A stretch of DNA of 64,000 nt from Erysipelothrix sp. HDW6A (GCF_011400295.1 NZ_CP049859.1:124001-188000); one strand, 5' to 3'; shown: positions 9,084 through 20,349, counted from the first letter of the stretch. The notes: generated by a model not told the origin, from the letters alone. Program-made: numbers and translations.

Positions 9084-9386
9084 TTAGTCACCCAATGTTT
9101 CTTTTACAGTTTTGATAATCGCAACAGAGTCCATCATTCCATACGTTCTCATATCCATAACCAAAACAGGTTTCTCTGGAAATAAGTCTTGAACTTTTTG
9201 ATGTTGGAATCGAACTTGAGGTCCAATCAAGATAATATCTGCATCTACCCCTACTTTATAAGCATGGCTTACAGGGTGAGCTGATACATCAATTTCGTAA
9301 TCCTGTTCTTTTGCGGTATCTTCCATTCGTTTCATTAGAATACTAGTAGACATGCCACCAGCACAAACCAATATTATTTTTCTCAT
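9084..9386 (-). CDS. PTS lactose/cellobiose-type IIB component (orphan)
   Basis: 100 residues, a stand-alone IIB domain. The phosphocysteine loop is at the start (ILVCAGGMSTS, C8). IIB takes phosphate from IIA and passes it to the sugar in IIC. No IIA or IIC gene lies nearby. The partner is a ROK kinase 17 bases downstream. It may serve a permease coded elsewhere, or act as a phosphorylation-dependent regulator. RBS AAGGGC is weak. Confidence 0.88.
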   Translation of the reverse strand: MRKIILVCAGGMSTSILMKRMEDTAKEQDYEIDVSAHPVSHAYKVGVDADIILIGPQVRFQHQKVQDLFPEKPVLVMDMRTYGMMDSVAIIKTVKETLGD

Positions 9387-9443
9387 AGTAAAGCCCTTTC
9401 ATTTGTTATGTTAATCATACCATTAAATATTATGCAATTCACA

Positions 9444-9479
9444 AAGAAAAAGTTGATAATTTATATAAATTACCAACTT
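9444..9479 (-). terminator. intrinsic terminator after the 9485-9925 gene
   Basis: AAGTTG-TAATTTA / TAAATTA-CAACTT hairpin with one internal mismatch, followed on the minus strand by TTTTTCTTT. It separates the membrane protein gene from the IIB-ROK unit. Confidence 0.8.
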
Positions 9480-9484
9480 ACGAT

Positions 9485-9925
9485 TTATTTGCTCTTAATT
9501 TTATCAATGATAGTATTCAATTGACCGCTTTTATATAATGCGAATCCTATATGAGCAACAATTAATAGGTATGCAAAGATTGTTCTGCTTCCCATTCCTA
9601 ATGCTGCTTGCTTTACACTACGTGTCATCGAGAATGTAATGAATGCAAGAACTGCAGGAATCACTATGTCAATCACCTTACTATTTTGTCTTACAAGCTC
9701 GTGATCTCTAACTTGTGGAACAACTTGAACCGCGAATGCAGCCAATAATACTACTATGTAGATAAAGTAGACGCTTGAGAAAACTAAATCAAACCCTATA
9801 ATTGATTCTGAAAGCCCCAAAAAACTAACTTTATAAATCGGTAACAACAATGCCACTAACGAAGCACCAATATACATTAGCATTTCTTTATCTGACCCTT
9901 TGAAGTCAAATATTTCTTTTTCCAT
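9485..9925 (-). CDS. small four-helix membrane protein of unknown function
   Basis: 146 residues with four predicted membrane segments (about 17-33, 47-69, 85-103 and 113-132) and a charged N-terminus beginning MEKEIFDFKGSDKE. I do not recognise the family. A strong RBS (AAGGAG) and its own promoter (9951-9978) and terminator show a monocistronic gene. It lies at the edge of the accessory helicase/sigma operon, but its base composition and spacing look like the core. Confidence 0.7.
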   Translation of the reverse strand: MEKEIFDFKGSDKEMLMYIGASLVALLLPIYKVSFLGLSESIIGFDLVFSSVYFIYIVVLLAAFAVQVVPQVRDHELVRQNSKVIDIVIPAVLAFITFSMTRSVKQAALGMGSRTIFAYLLIVAHIGFALYKSGQLNTIIDKIKSK

Positions 9926-9950
9926 ATTATTTTCTCCTTAATTCGCACTA

Positions 9951-9978
9951 ACTATACCCTATTATTTATTTTAAGCAA
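9951..9978 (-). promoter_or_regulatory. promoter of the 9485-9925 gene
   Basis: TTGCTT (9978-9973), a 16-base spacer and TATAGT (9956-9951), about 25 bases before the ATG at 9925. Confidence 0.6.
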
Positions 9979-10080
9979 ATCTTCACAGATAAATTTTGTA
10001 ATGGATCAGCATTAGTTAGTCTTTGATTCTTGCCATTTTCATAAATTTACTTGGCCTTTTCCCGTGGGAAACTTTTTGTA

Positions 10081-10110
10081 TGGAAGCGCTTCTATTCACC
10101 TTTGTGAATA
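10081..10110. repeat. two adjacent inverted repeats downstream of the helicase gene
   Basis: GAAGCGCTTC is a 10-base palindrome (10083-10092) with a cre-like flank, and TATTCAC-CTTT-GTGAATA (10093-10110) is a 7-bp hairpin. Neither has a T tract on the minus strand, so they are poor terminators for the helicase operon. The rest of the 9979-10165 gap is AT-rich, with a TTTCCC-GT-GGGAAA repeat near 10060-10073 and no gene. Confidence 0.45.
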
Positions 10111-10165
10111 CTGTTCGTATTTAATAAAACTTATTTTAGATGTTAGCATTTTTTCACTTAAACCA

Positions 10166-13100
10166 TTATTCAATTTCTGGCTTATCGGCACTTGAATTCT
10201 CTACCACTTCATTTGGAATTATCCCCATAAAATAGTTTTCAATTTTATCCCAGAACCATTTTGTATAATTGATTATTTGTTCTTTACTAGTCTCCCCTTC
10301 TTTTTCTTTTTTGAATAAATAAGTAAGCATTTGAACACTAATATAGTGTTTTCTTTGTACGCTATTTAAAATTTCATTTTGATAAAAACTTCCTTCCTTG
10401 ACTGCTTTTTCGAGTGGATAAACTGAGTTCATTCTCAAGTATATTTGAGGATTATTACCACCTTTTAATTGGTATGTTAATAATTTTCTTGCCTCACCTA
10501 TCCCAAGAGCAGTTATTCTAGCATCAATGTCGATTGAAGACTTCCGGAAATAGTATGAGGTAATTCCCATCTCATTTACTGTATAGTTATCTTTCGGATT
10601 AATCACTTCTTTAACATTATCAAGTATAAAATTTGTAAAAATATCACCATCGTGATGTATTTTATAACTTTGTACATTAGATGTGTGGTTCTGTCTTTCT
10701 GAAATGAATTTAATGTTTTTCAATTTGCTAAACTCAAAAGAAGCATTTATTAGTGTTTGAGCGAATGATCTCGCTTCAAAAGCATCAGATATTTTCAGTG
10801 TTTTTACAAAATGATATCCAAGATCTTTTACCGAAAAGTAACCATCGCTTATTTTATAGTTATTGATAAAGTCTTCAAATGATCTTAGAATTTTTCTATA
10901 TTTTGATATAGTATCTTCGGCAGATGTGCTGTCATTAATTTGTACTGTGATACCTGAACTATATATAAATGTGTTAAACAAACCTGAATGCTTAAGTTTA
11001 TCTATTTCTTCACTACTGAACAATGAAAATTTAAAGCTGGGGAATGTCATTCGTTTGTAATGTTTTTCCCATATTCCACTTAAATTAACTTGATAAATTG
11101 ATTTATACTTACCTCCATTAATCTCCTCAATTTTGGTAAAATAACGCGACAAATCAGAAGTAATTATTTTTTTTTCAATGCTCTTATCGACAAAAATTAA
11201 ATCATTTCCAAATAGACTTCGAGGACGCGCAACAAATGGAGAATATCCTAATTTGCTGGGTGAGGAAAAGTCTTTTTCAATCATGAGCAATACTGTCTTT
11301 ACTTTATTATCCAAAGTTTCCTCATCTCTCTTATTTTGAACAAAGATATATTTGAAATCTTCAGGGCTTATTATTAAATTACGACTATTTCCTTTTTCCT
11401 TATATACCGAAAGAACTTTATTCATTACTTCCAAGATTTGCATCTTCTTTATTGCTGACATTCCATGTAATTGCTTAACTTCATTAAAATCTCTAGGCAA
11501 GAAATCTATTGCTCCAACTCCATATTCCACTTTGCTTTTATCTCGTGCAGCCCTACCTATTTCTTGGATATAATCTACTACATTCCCAGTAGGTGCATAA
11601 TGATAAACGCTATTAATATCGGGGATATCAATGCCCATTCCAAAAGCTTTTGTTGCTAAAACAAATCTAATTTCTCCTGTTTTAAATTGTTTTAATACCT
11701 CGTCTTTTTCTTCCTTGCTCAAATTTCCATAATATTTCCCAACTTTTTCTTTTAACTCTATATTGTTATGTAACAAGAAATTGTGAAAATCTGTAAGTAA
11801 TTTGACTGTAGGAAAATAGACTAATGTTTTTTCGTTGTTTTCATACGCTTTTAAAACATGCTTTAGTGCTAAAGCATTTTTTGTTTTTCTATAATCACTT
11901 CCTTGTATCTTGAATTCTTTTTCACTGCTTTTTACATTCATTATTATGTCATCTCTTCTCACTTTACCAAAGTAAGAGATTGGACTGATCATGTTTAAGC
12001 TGTTTCTGGTGTCAAGATACATATCTTCACGGCCACCATATATTGCGGTAGCAGTAAATGTTACAATAGGGAATTTATGTTCTTTTCTTAGTTTTGCAAG
12101 ATATATCCCTAAGTACCAGTAGTCAGCTCTAAAAGATTTTCCCCAAGTGGTTACAATATGTGCCTCATCAATTATTACTACCCCTATTCTTCGATCACCT
12201 ACCAACATTTTAATGTCACTTCGAGCTTGTAGAGTTTCAGGTGATAAATAAAGCACATTAATTTCTTCTGTCTGCACTTTTTCTAATATTTTTTCTCTTT
12301 CGAAAGGTAAAGTGTTCCCATGTATTGTTCCACTTGAAGACACTCCTTTACTTCTCATACTACCTACTTGATCATCCATTAAACCAATTAGCGGAGAAAT
12401 TACAAGAGTCAAGGGTTTATTTTCTATATATTTATTTGCTAAATACAAAGCGGGTATTTGAAACATTATTGATTTTCCCGACCCCGTAGACGATGTTATA
12501 TAAATGTCCTGAAAACTTTCTCCACTTATTGCATTTTCTGCTTGTTCAACTATATCATCTATTATCTGCGCTTGTGAGATATTTACGGTTTCCTTAGATT
12601 TATTTTCAATATTTCTATAGAACTCCAAGTTTCTAAAACTCGAATATCCATATACCTCTTTCAATATTTTTATATACTCGGTTTCCCTTTTAATAATTTG
12701 TCTTTTCAATGTTAATGAAGTGAAAAACACTACCAGATTTTTGTATTCCTTTAAGATATTAATTCTTTCAATATAATTGTTTGGCAGCTCTTCTATATTT
12801 CCTGAAACCACAAATAATATTTCTTTATGTTTACTACTCTTAAGAAGGTTCTCTGTAAAATCTAAAAAAGGTAATTCGTCATCTGATAGTTCAATTCTAT
12901 ATACATCTTCAGGAAAATCCTCAGTAAATTCTATCGATTGACTAAGTCCTTTAAATAATTTGTATTCCGGAATGCTATTGTCTATTTCTGGATAAGTTAA
13001 ATAATAATTATTACCTTGTTTAGAGTAATCAATTTGTCCATAAAAATACGAAACATTTTCAAGAAGTTTTAGCTCTTCATTTTCTAGTTCCTTATCTTCT

Positions 13101-13462
13101 TGAAAATAAAGATAATGATATATGCTTTCTATGTTACTAAGTTTATAGTCATATGGATATTGCTTATAGTAGATGTTATTTTTTAGAATGACTATCGGCA
13201 TTTTATTAATGTTTTTACTTTCATTAAATAATTGATATTCTTCAATTGTCATCCATTTATAATTTTCCTCAAATTCTCTGTTGTTAATTATATCTTCCTG
13301 AGCTTGCTCTCTTAATGTACTTAAATCCACTATGTCATAATGGTCAATAGTAAATCCAAAGTATTTTTTTTCTTCAGGAAGCTCCGATGTATCTAACCCT
13401 ATTAAAACAATAATTGACCTTCCTTCTTTCAATATTATTTCATTAATCTTACTAGTTATCAT
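10166..13462 (-). CDS. RecQ-like SF2 helicase with novel N- and C-terminal regions
   Basis: 1098 residues. The helicase core begins near 315: Walker A SSTGSGKS (about 323-330), motif II IDEAHIVTTWG followed by FRADYWYLG (the RecQ aromatic-loop signature, near 428), motif III TFTATA, and motifs V-VI in ATKAFGMGIDIPD and QEIGRAARD. Residues 1-310 and the roughly 400 after the core match nothing I know. I find no cysteine in the whole protein, so the RecQ zinc-binding domain is absent, and no HRDC domain is evident. It is the third gene of a three-gene operon: its ATG overlaps the sigma-factor stop by 11 bases and has no good RBS of its own, so translation is probably coupled. Likely an accessory DNA helicase acting with its two partners; the role is inferred. 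Confidence 0.85.
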   Translation of the reverse strand: MITSKINEIILKEGRSIIVLIGLDTSELPEEKKYFGFTIDHYDIVDLSTLREQAQEDIINNREFEENYKWMTIEEYQLFNESKNINKMPIVILKNNIYYKQYPYDYKLSNIESIYHYLYFQEDKELENEELKLLENVSYFYGQIDYSKQGNNYYLTYPEIDNSIPEYKLFKGLSQSIEFTEDFPEDVYRIELSDDELPFLDFTENLLKSSKHKEILFVVSGNIEELPNNYIERINILKEYKNLVVFFTSLTLKRQIIKRETEYIKILKEVYGYSSFRNLEFYRNIENKSKETVNISQAQIIDDIVEQAENAISGESFQDIYITSSTGSGKSIMFQIPALYLANKYIENKPLTLVISPLIGLMDDQVGSMRSKGVSSSGTIHGNTLPFEREKILEKVQTEEINVLYLSPETLQARSDIKMLVGDRRIGVVIIDEAHIVTTWGKSFRADYWYLGIYLAKLRKEHKFPIVTFTATAIYGGREDMYLDTRNSLNMISPISYFGKVRRDDIIMNVKSSEKEFKIQGSDYRKTKNALALKHVLKAYENNEKTLVYFPTVKLLTDFHNFLLHNNIELKEKVGKYYGNLSKEEKDEVLKQFKTGEIRFVLATKAFGMGIDIPDINSVYHYAPTGNVVDYIQEIGRAARDKSKVEYGVGAIDFLPRDFNEVKQLHGMSAIKKMQILEVMNKVLSVYKEKGNSRNLIISPEDFKYIFVQNKRDEETLDNKVKTVLLMIEKDFSSPSKLGYSPFVARPRSLFGNDLIFVDKSIEKKIITSDLSRYFTKIEEINGGKYKSIYQVNLSGIWEKHYKRMTFPSFKFSLFSSEEIDKLKHSGLFNTFIYSSGITVQINDSTSAEDTISKYRKILRSFEDFINNYKISDGYFSVKDLGYHFVKTLKISDAFEARSFAQTLINASFEFSKLKNIKFISERQNHTSNVQSYKIHHDGDIFTNFILDNVKEVINPKDNYTVNEMGITSYYFRKSSIDIDARITALGIGEARKLLTYQLKGGNNPQIYLRMNSVYPLEKAVKEGSFYQNEILNSVQRKHYISVQMLTYLFKKEKEGETSKEQIINYTKWFWDKIENYFMGIIPNEVVENSSADKPEIE

Positions 13463-14723
13463 AATAAAACGGCTTTAACCTTTCTTTAATTTTATTCTTC
13501 TTCAGTTTTCCAAGTGCTTTAGATTCGATTTGTCTAATCCTTTCACGAGTAACTCCCATTTGATTACCAATTTCTTCTAGCGTATGAACTTTACATTCAT
13601 CAATACCGTATCTCAACCTAATTACTGTCTTTTCACGTTCTGTTAGCAAGGAATTCATCGAATTTTCTAATTCTTCTTTTAACTCAAGATGATCATTAAA
13701 CTCTTGAGGTGTTTGTACTTTATTGTCTTTAATGAAATCTATGAGATAAGTGTCTTGACCCTCTCCTATTGGAAGATCAAAACTAACCAAGTTTGAAATT
13801 TGAATATATTGTTTTAGATCTTTTATTTCTTCTAAAGAAAAACTTAATATCTTTGATAATTCTTCATCTGAAGGAACACGACTATTTTCGCTCCAAAAAT
13901 AACCTATCGCTTTGTTGTATTTCTGTATTTTTTCTCTCATATGGACGGGAATTCGAATTAACGTACTATAATTAGCTATTCCCCTAAGAATGCTTTGACG
14001 AATCCACCACACAGAATACGTAGAGAACTGATTACCCAAACTAATATCGAATCTTTCAGCTGCTTTGGTAAGTCCGTTAACACCTTCTTGGTACATATCT
14101 TCAACACTGAAAGAAGGTGTCGCATAATGTTTATATTTCATAGCAACTTTCCAAACTAGTCCTTCATTTGCCACTACTATTTTTTCTAATGACCTCTTTT
14201 TCATATCTATATCTGTGGCATAACTGAAATCCTCTAAATACTCTATATTATTTTCTTTTCTTATAACTTCTTTTAATGACGCTACTCCTGCTTTGAATTC
14301 CTCACTGTCAATTAAGGAATCCAGATCTGTTTCTTCATCAAAATCTAAATCTAGGTCATCATAATTTGGCTCTAAATCCAAATCATTGATAATTGATACA
14401 CCAACTTTTTGCAATTCACGAGTTAGTTGATTTTGTAGCAAATAATTTATTTTTTTGTTGTTATACCAATTCAATAACTCAGACAACTTAATTTCTTCAT
14501 TAGTAATTAAGATGAATATTTCATTTATGATTATTCGAATATAATCTTTCGAATATATTAAATCAATATCTAAAGATTCGAGTTCTTCATAAATCTCTGA
14601 AACCTCATCTTCTTTAATGTTGTTGATATCAATAAGTAATTGTATCTCTTCATACTTAACTGATGATCCATATCTGAATCTTTCATTAATCATTTTTTTT
14701 GTTTTGCTTAAGTCTCCATCCAT
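13452..14723 (-). CDS. RpoD-like alternative sigma factor with unusual N-terminus
   Basis: 423 residues from the ATG at 14723, chosen for its GAGG site 8 bases upstream; an in-frame GTG at 14732 is less likely. The C-terminal half is a sigma-70: region 2 (about 190-255, with EDMYQEGVNGLTKAAERFD and WWIRQSILRGI), region 3, and region 4 with an HTH (about 358-415, LTEREKTVIRLRYG and VTRERIRQIESKALGKLK). The N-terminal 170 residues lack the usual region 1.2 but hold two region-1.1-like segments followed by an acidic Asp-rich stretch. In region 2.4 the Gln that reads the -10 box is kept, but the Thr three residues on is Leu. It sits between the HEPN/CBS gene (18-base gap) and the helicase (overlap), so it is probably dedicated to this operon or to a small regulon. 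Confidence 0.88.
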   Translation of the reverse strand: MDGDLSKTKKMINERFRYGSSVKYEEIQLLIDINNIKEDEVSEIYEELESLDIDLIYSKDYIRIIINEIFILITNEEIKLSELLNWYNNKKINYLLQNQLTRELQKVGVSIINDLDLEPNYDDLDLDFDEETDLDSLIDSEEFKAGVASLKEVIRKENNIEYLEDFSYATDIDMKKRSLEKIVVANEGLVWKVAMKYKHYATPSFSVEDMYQEGVNGLTKAAERFDISLGNQFSTYSVWWIRQSILRGIANYSTLIRIPVHMREKIQKYNKAIGYFWSENSRVPSDEELSKILSFSLEEIKDLKQYIQISNLVSFDLPIGEGQDTYLIDFIKDNKVQTPQEFNDHLELKEELENSMNSLLTEREKTVIRLRYGIDECKVHTLEEIGNQMGVTRERIRQIESKALGKLKKNKIKERLKPFYYDN

Positions 14724-14741
14724 ATTGACCACCTCAAAACT

Positions 14742-15443
14742 CTATAAACTACTAGAGCCCAAAATATCCCAAGGTGTGATTATTCCAGTTATTTTCTCTG
14801 TCCTTTTTCCCGAAGGAGTAACAAATATCATCCCTAGCCTTACACCTTTACTCAAGTTACATTCAAATTTCTTTAGAATATCTTCGACATAATCATTAGG
14901 GCTAACAAAATCAAAAGTAACGGTTTCTCTATTGTCTAAACTCAAATACTGTTCCAGATCTATAAATTTTGTATGTTCAAAGGTAATGATTTCTTCATCG
15001 GCAATATAATTGAAAACAGCATTCTCGTCAAAAACTCCCTTGACAACGTTTTCTTCTAAAATTGGAATGTGCGTGTAATTGTCTCTTTTCATTCTTATCA
15101 TAGCTTGGTCGACTCTATCACCCATTGCCTTGAAATATATACTATTTAAATTTATTGAAACATCCTTAGCTTGTAGTCTATTAGAAATGTCTTTTATTAA
15201 CTTTTTTAAAAAAAATATCATATCATCAGATGGAACTACAGAGAATTCATTGTTAATTTTTGTATTATGTTGCAATAAGTTTCTTACTCTTTGACAATAT
15301 TTTATCTCATTGCTGTTTCTTTTGTACTTTGAGTTATTTGCAAGGTAATGTGAAATTGAATCTCCATCGTTAATTTTGTAAATTTCTCTAACTGTATTTT
15401 CCAATTCTTTATATAGTTCAATAAAATGTTCTGAATTGTTCAT
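14742..15443 (-). CDS. HEPN-like domain fused to a CBS-domain pair
   Basis: 233 residues. The first 95 look all-alpha and contain RNLLQH (R54-H59), which fits the RNxxxH catalytic motif of HEPN ribonucleases. The rest is a CBS pair: CBS1 about 100-160 (with DNYTHIPILEENVVKGVFDENAVF) and CBS2 about 165-230 (with KITGIITPWDIL). CBS pairs bind adenosine nucleotides or related ligands and switch partner activity. The reading is a ligand-gated RNase or HEPN scaffold; the HEPN call rests on one short motif and helix content. It is the first gene of the operon, with RBS AAAGGAGAG. The following sigma-factor and helicase genes suggest a sensor role. Confidence 0.75.
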   Translation of the reverse strand: MNNSEHFIELYKELENTVREIYKINDGDSISHYLANNSKYKRNSNEIKYCQRVRNLLQHNTKINNEFSVVPSDDMIFFLKKLIKDISNRLQAKDVSINLNSIYFKAMGDRVDQAMIRMKRDNYTHIPILEENVVKGVFDENAVFNYIADEEIITFEHTKFIDLEQYLSLDNRETVTFDFVSPNDYVEDILKKFECNLSKGVRLGMIFVTPSGKRTEKITGIITPWDILGSSSL

Positions 15444-15633
15444 TATGCTCTCCTTTTGAATACTACCGTTGATATATAATTCATATAATAAACTATTTAT
15501 TGATATCCACTATACTTATTACATCATACTATTAAAGCGTTTACAAGAGAAAGCAACACTATAGTTTATCCATTATGCTCTAGTATTCCGATGTATTTCA
15601 CATTTTGAATCTAGAAAAAGAAAACAACTATTT
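15444..15633 (-). promoter_or_regulatory. upstream region of the HEPN-CBS/sigma/helicase operon
   Basis: AT-rich, with no gene. A possible -35/-10 pair is TTGTAA, 17 bases, TGTAAT, but the -10 lacks the key A. TATAGT, TATTAT and TATATA also occur, so no single promoter can be chosen. The operon carries its own sigma factor, which may read a non-standard box here. A cre-like site (15532-15545) overlaps the TTGTAA. Confidence 0.4.
15532..15545 (-). promoter_or_regulatory. cre-like catabolite operator
   Basis: On the minus strand TGTAAACGCTTTAA, one mismatch from TGWAANCGNTNWCA. It lies about 90 bases before the HEPN-CBS start and overlaps a possible -35. Single-site matches occur by chance in AT-rich DNA. 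Confidence 0.4.
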
Positions 15634-15660
15634 GGGTTCTACAATTTCGGGTGTTGGTGA
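15634..15660 (+). repeat. left terminal inverted repeat of the ISL3 remnant
   Basis: It begins GGGTTCTACAATTTCGG and ends GTTGGTGA. It pairs with the right end at 16939-16965 in 19 of 27 positions. Confidence 0.7.
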
Positions 15661-15771
15661 GATTTATTCTTGCTAACACCTTTTTGTATCAAATTGAATA
15701 TATATATAAAAAGACATAGTGATTTCCGATATACTTGAGTTACGACACACAAGGAAGAAAGGAAAATTACT

Positions 15772-16884
15772 ATGGCCATTTCTTATTCTATACGATTATT
15801 GTTAAATATTAAAGATAAGAGAGTAAGGTTCTCAAAAAATTATATTTTTAAGAAAACTATCAAAGGAACTCAATGTCTTATATTCAAAGGTACACTATCA
15901 CCTCAGACTCCTGATTTATATCCTAAGTGTGGATGCATTAATCACCAATTCGACATCATCAAGCATGGTTTTTTAATTGATTCGAATCAAGTTGTCACGT
16001 GTATCGAATCAACGAACTTTTCTAGAATTGAAGAAGCAACTCTATCTATGCAAACACTGTGATCATACTTTTACTATTTCTACAAGTATCGTCAAAGATA
16101 ATCATTCCATTTCAAACAACACATTCCACTCGTGTATTCTCTCCTATAAAAACAAAATATCAACGGATGCTCATACCCATTAAGTCATTGATATCCTTCA
16201 AGAAAGACGCCTAAGCTACTTAAAAAGTTACTTTTGGACCTATCCTGATGAAGTAAGAGCCAAAGTAGAGACAATATGTATTGATATCTACGTTCCCTAT
16301 ATCGAGTGTATACAGGCTTGCTTTCCCAATGCAAAGATTATCACAGATAGATTCCATGTTATTCAACATTTATCACGAAATTATCCGGAACACGGATTCA
16401 AACCATGAAGAAGTATCCTAAACATTACCGTAAACTTAAACGATACTGGAAACTATTACTCATGAACGAAAGAAAGCTAGATTTTAAGAATCACAAACAC
16501 TACACATGCTTTCCTTATCTCATGACACAAAGCCAAGTGGTTGATAAATTATTGAGAATAGATTCAGAATTAGAAACGAGCTATCATATTTATCAATCTT
16601 TTATAAATGCTTATAATGACGGTCGAGCTGAAGATATGTTTAACCTCGTACATTCCAATCCCAAAGGATTGTCGCTTCAAATGAAGAAAGCGCTACATAC
16701 TCTAACTAAACATAAAACATCGATTAGAAACTCAATGAAGTATCAAACAACGAACGGTCTACTTGAAGGAACCAATAACTTAATCAAAGGTATAAAACGA
16801 GTCGCTTTTGGCTATCGAGATTTCAATAATTTTAGAAGTAGAATCTTACTAACCACGAATACTATGGTAAGATTAGTACAATAA
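15772..16884 (+). pseudogene. ISL3-family transposase, multiply broken
   Basis: Reading starts at 15772 with the family's N-terminus (SIRLLLNIKD and a CGCINHQFDIIKHGF segment). It shifts frame near 16010-16035, where the CKHC zinc-ribbon half continues in another frame, and meets stops near 16181. The middle, which should hold the HTH and the first catalytic Asp, is missing. After VIDILQERRLSYLKSYF the core resumes with ICIDIY and ITDRFHVIQHLSR, is cut again near 16385-16405, and ends with an intact C-terminal piece (16405-16884) carrying NGLLEGTNNLIKG with the catalytic Glu. It cannot make active transposase. Confidence 0.88.
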
Positions 16885-16938
16885 AAAAAACACACATTGA
16901 GAAATGTGTGGCATGGTTCAATAACTTAAGATATTGGA

Positions 16939-16965
16939 TCACCAAAACCAGAAACTAAAGAGGCA
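16939..16965 (+). repeat. right terminal inverted repeat of the ISL3 remnant
   Basis: Begins TCACCAAAACCAGAAA and ends AAAGAGGCA. This is typical of ISL3 right ends and pairs with 15634-15660. Confidence 0.7.
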
Positions 16966-16989
16966 ACAAAAAGAGGCTTGCAGCCTCTA
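16966..16989 (-). terminator. intrinsic terminator after lysS
   Basis: AGAGGC-TGCAA-GCCTCT hairpin followed by TTTTTG on the minus strand, 12 bases after the lysS stop. It abuts the right end of the IS. Confidence 0.88.
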
Positions 16990-17000
16990 AGTTTATATAT

Positions 17001-19456
<2,456 letters not shown>

Positions 19457-19476
<20 letters not shown>

Positions 19477-20332
19477 TGATAATCTCTCCAAGCTCTTCAC
19501 CGCTAAATGCATATTGTTTTCCACAGTATTGACAAATAATGGTTGCTCCATTGTCTTCATCAATGAGTTGTTGGAGTTCGTCATCATTTAATGTATTCAA
19601 TACATCACGCATTTGATCACGATTGCATCCACAGTGATATTTCAAATCAACACTATCCAAAATCACAGCATCATCAAATAATGTTGTTGCAACTTCCAAT
19701 GCTTCATGATCAATCATAATTGTTGATACCGGTGCAAGTCTTGCGAATAAGTCTTCTATTGCAACGATATCTTCTTCTGTAGCATTTGGCATAACTTGTA
19801 CCAGGATTGCTCCTGCTGATTTGATGGTAATATCTTCGTTAACGAGTACTCCAACAGAGAGTGCTGAAGGAATTTGTTCACTTTGTGCATAATAGTAAGC
19901 AAAGTCATCTCCAATTTCACCTGTTTGTAATTCAATTTGGGAACTAAATGTAGTTGCTCCATTGAGTTTATAAGATACACTTAAGAATCCTTCACCGATA
20001 ATTCCACCAACATCCAATTTTCCAGTAGCTTCATTCACTTGGTGTACATGTGGATGAGAAATTATTGATCGAATTGATCCATTACGATCTGCATCGACAA
20101 GCATATGTTTTAACTCATTATCTCCACGAATCTCAACAACGAGCTTCTCATCATCACCCTTAAGGTTAAGTGCCATAATTGCGGATACACTCATGAGTCT
20201 ACCTAATGCCGCAGATGCAGCTGGGTAGGTGTCATGAAGTACACGTGCTTTTTCTACTAAATCGGTTGTCTTCGCTACAAAAAAGCGAATATTTCCATTT
20301 CTTGCAATACCTCTAATAATTTTATCTGCCAT
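19457..20332 (-). CDS. hslO: redox-regulated chaperone Hsp33
   Basis: 291 residues from the ATG at 20332, which has AAGGAG 7 bases upstream; a TTG reading from 20350 is less likely. An N-terminal chaperone domain is followed by the C-terminal zinc switch: CGC near 232-234 and CxxC (CQYCGKQY) near 265, four cysteines in all. Under oxidation the zinc is lost and the protein holds unfolded clients. It lies after ftsH and a terminator, before dusB. Confidence 0.94.
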
Positions 20333-20349
20333 CTTTTTCTCCTTAGACA

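Larger units (their letters stand above)
15634..16965 (+). mobile_element. decayed ISL3-family insertion sequence
   Basis: About 1.33 kb. It is bounded by imperfect 27-base terminal inverted repeats (15634-15660 and 16939-16965, 19 of 27 matching), the right one ending AAAGAGGCA as ISL3 ends do. The single transposase gene inside is broken. No 8-base target duplication remains at the ends. The element is shorter than intact ISL3 members because the middle of the transposase is lost. It sits immediately upstream of the HEPN-CBS operon and after lysS, so it marks an accessory insertion point. Confidence 0.85.

Noticed and set aside
16890..17000. T-box or lysine leader near lysS
   Set aside because: This is the 3' side of lysS; it holds only the IS end and a plain terminator. 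The 5' side abuts dusB with no room for a leader.
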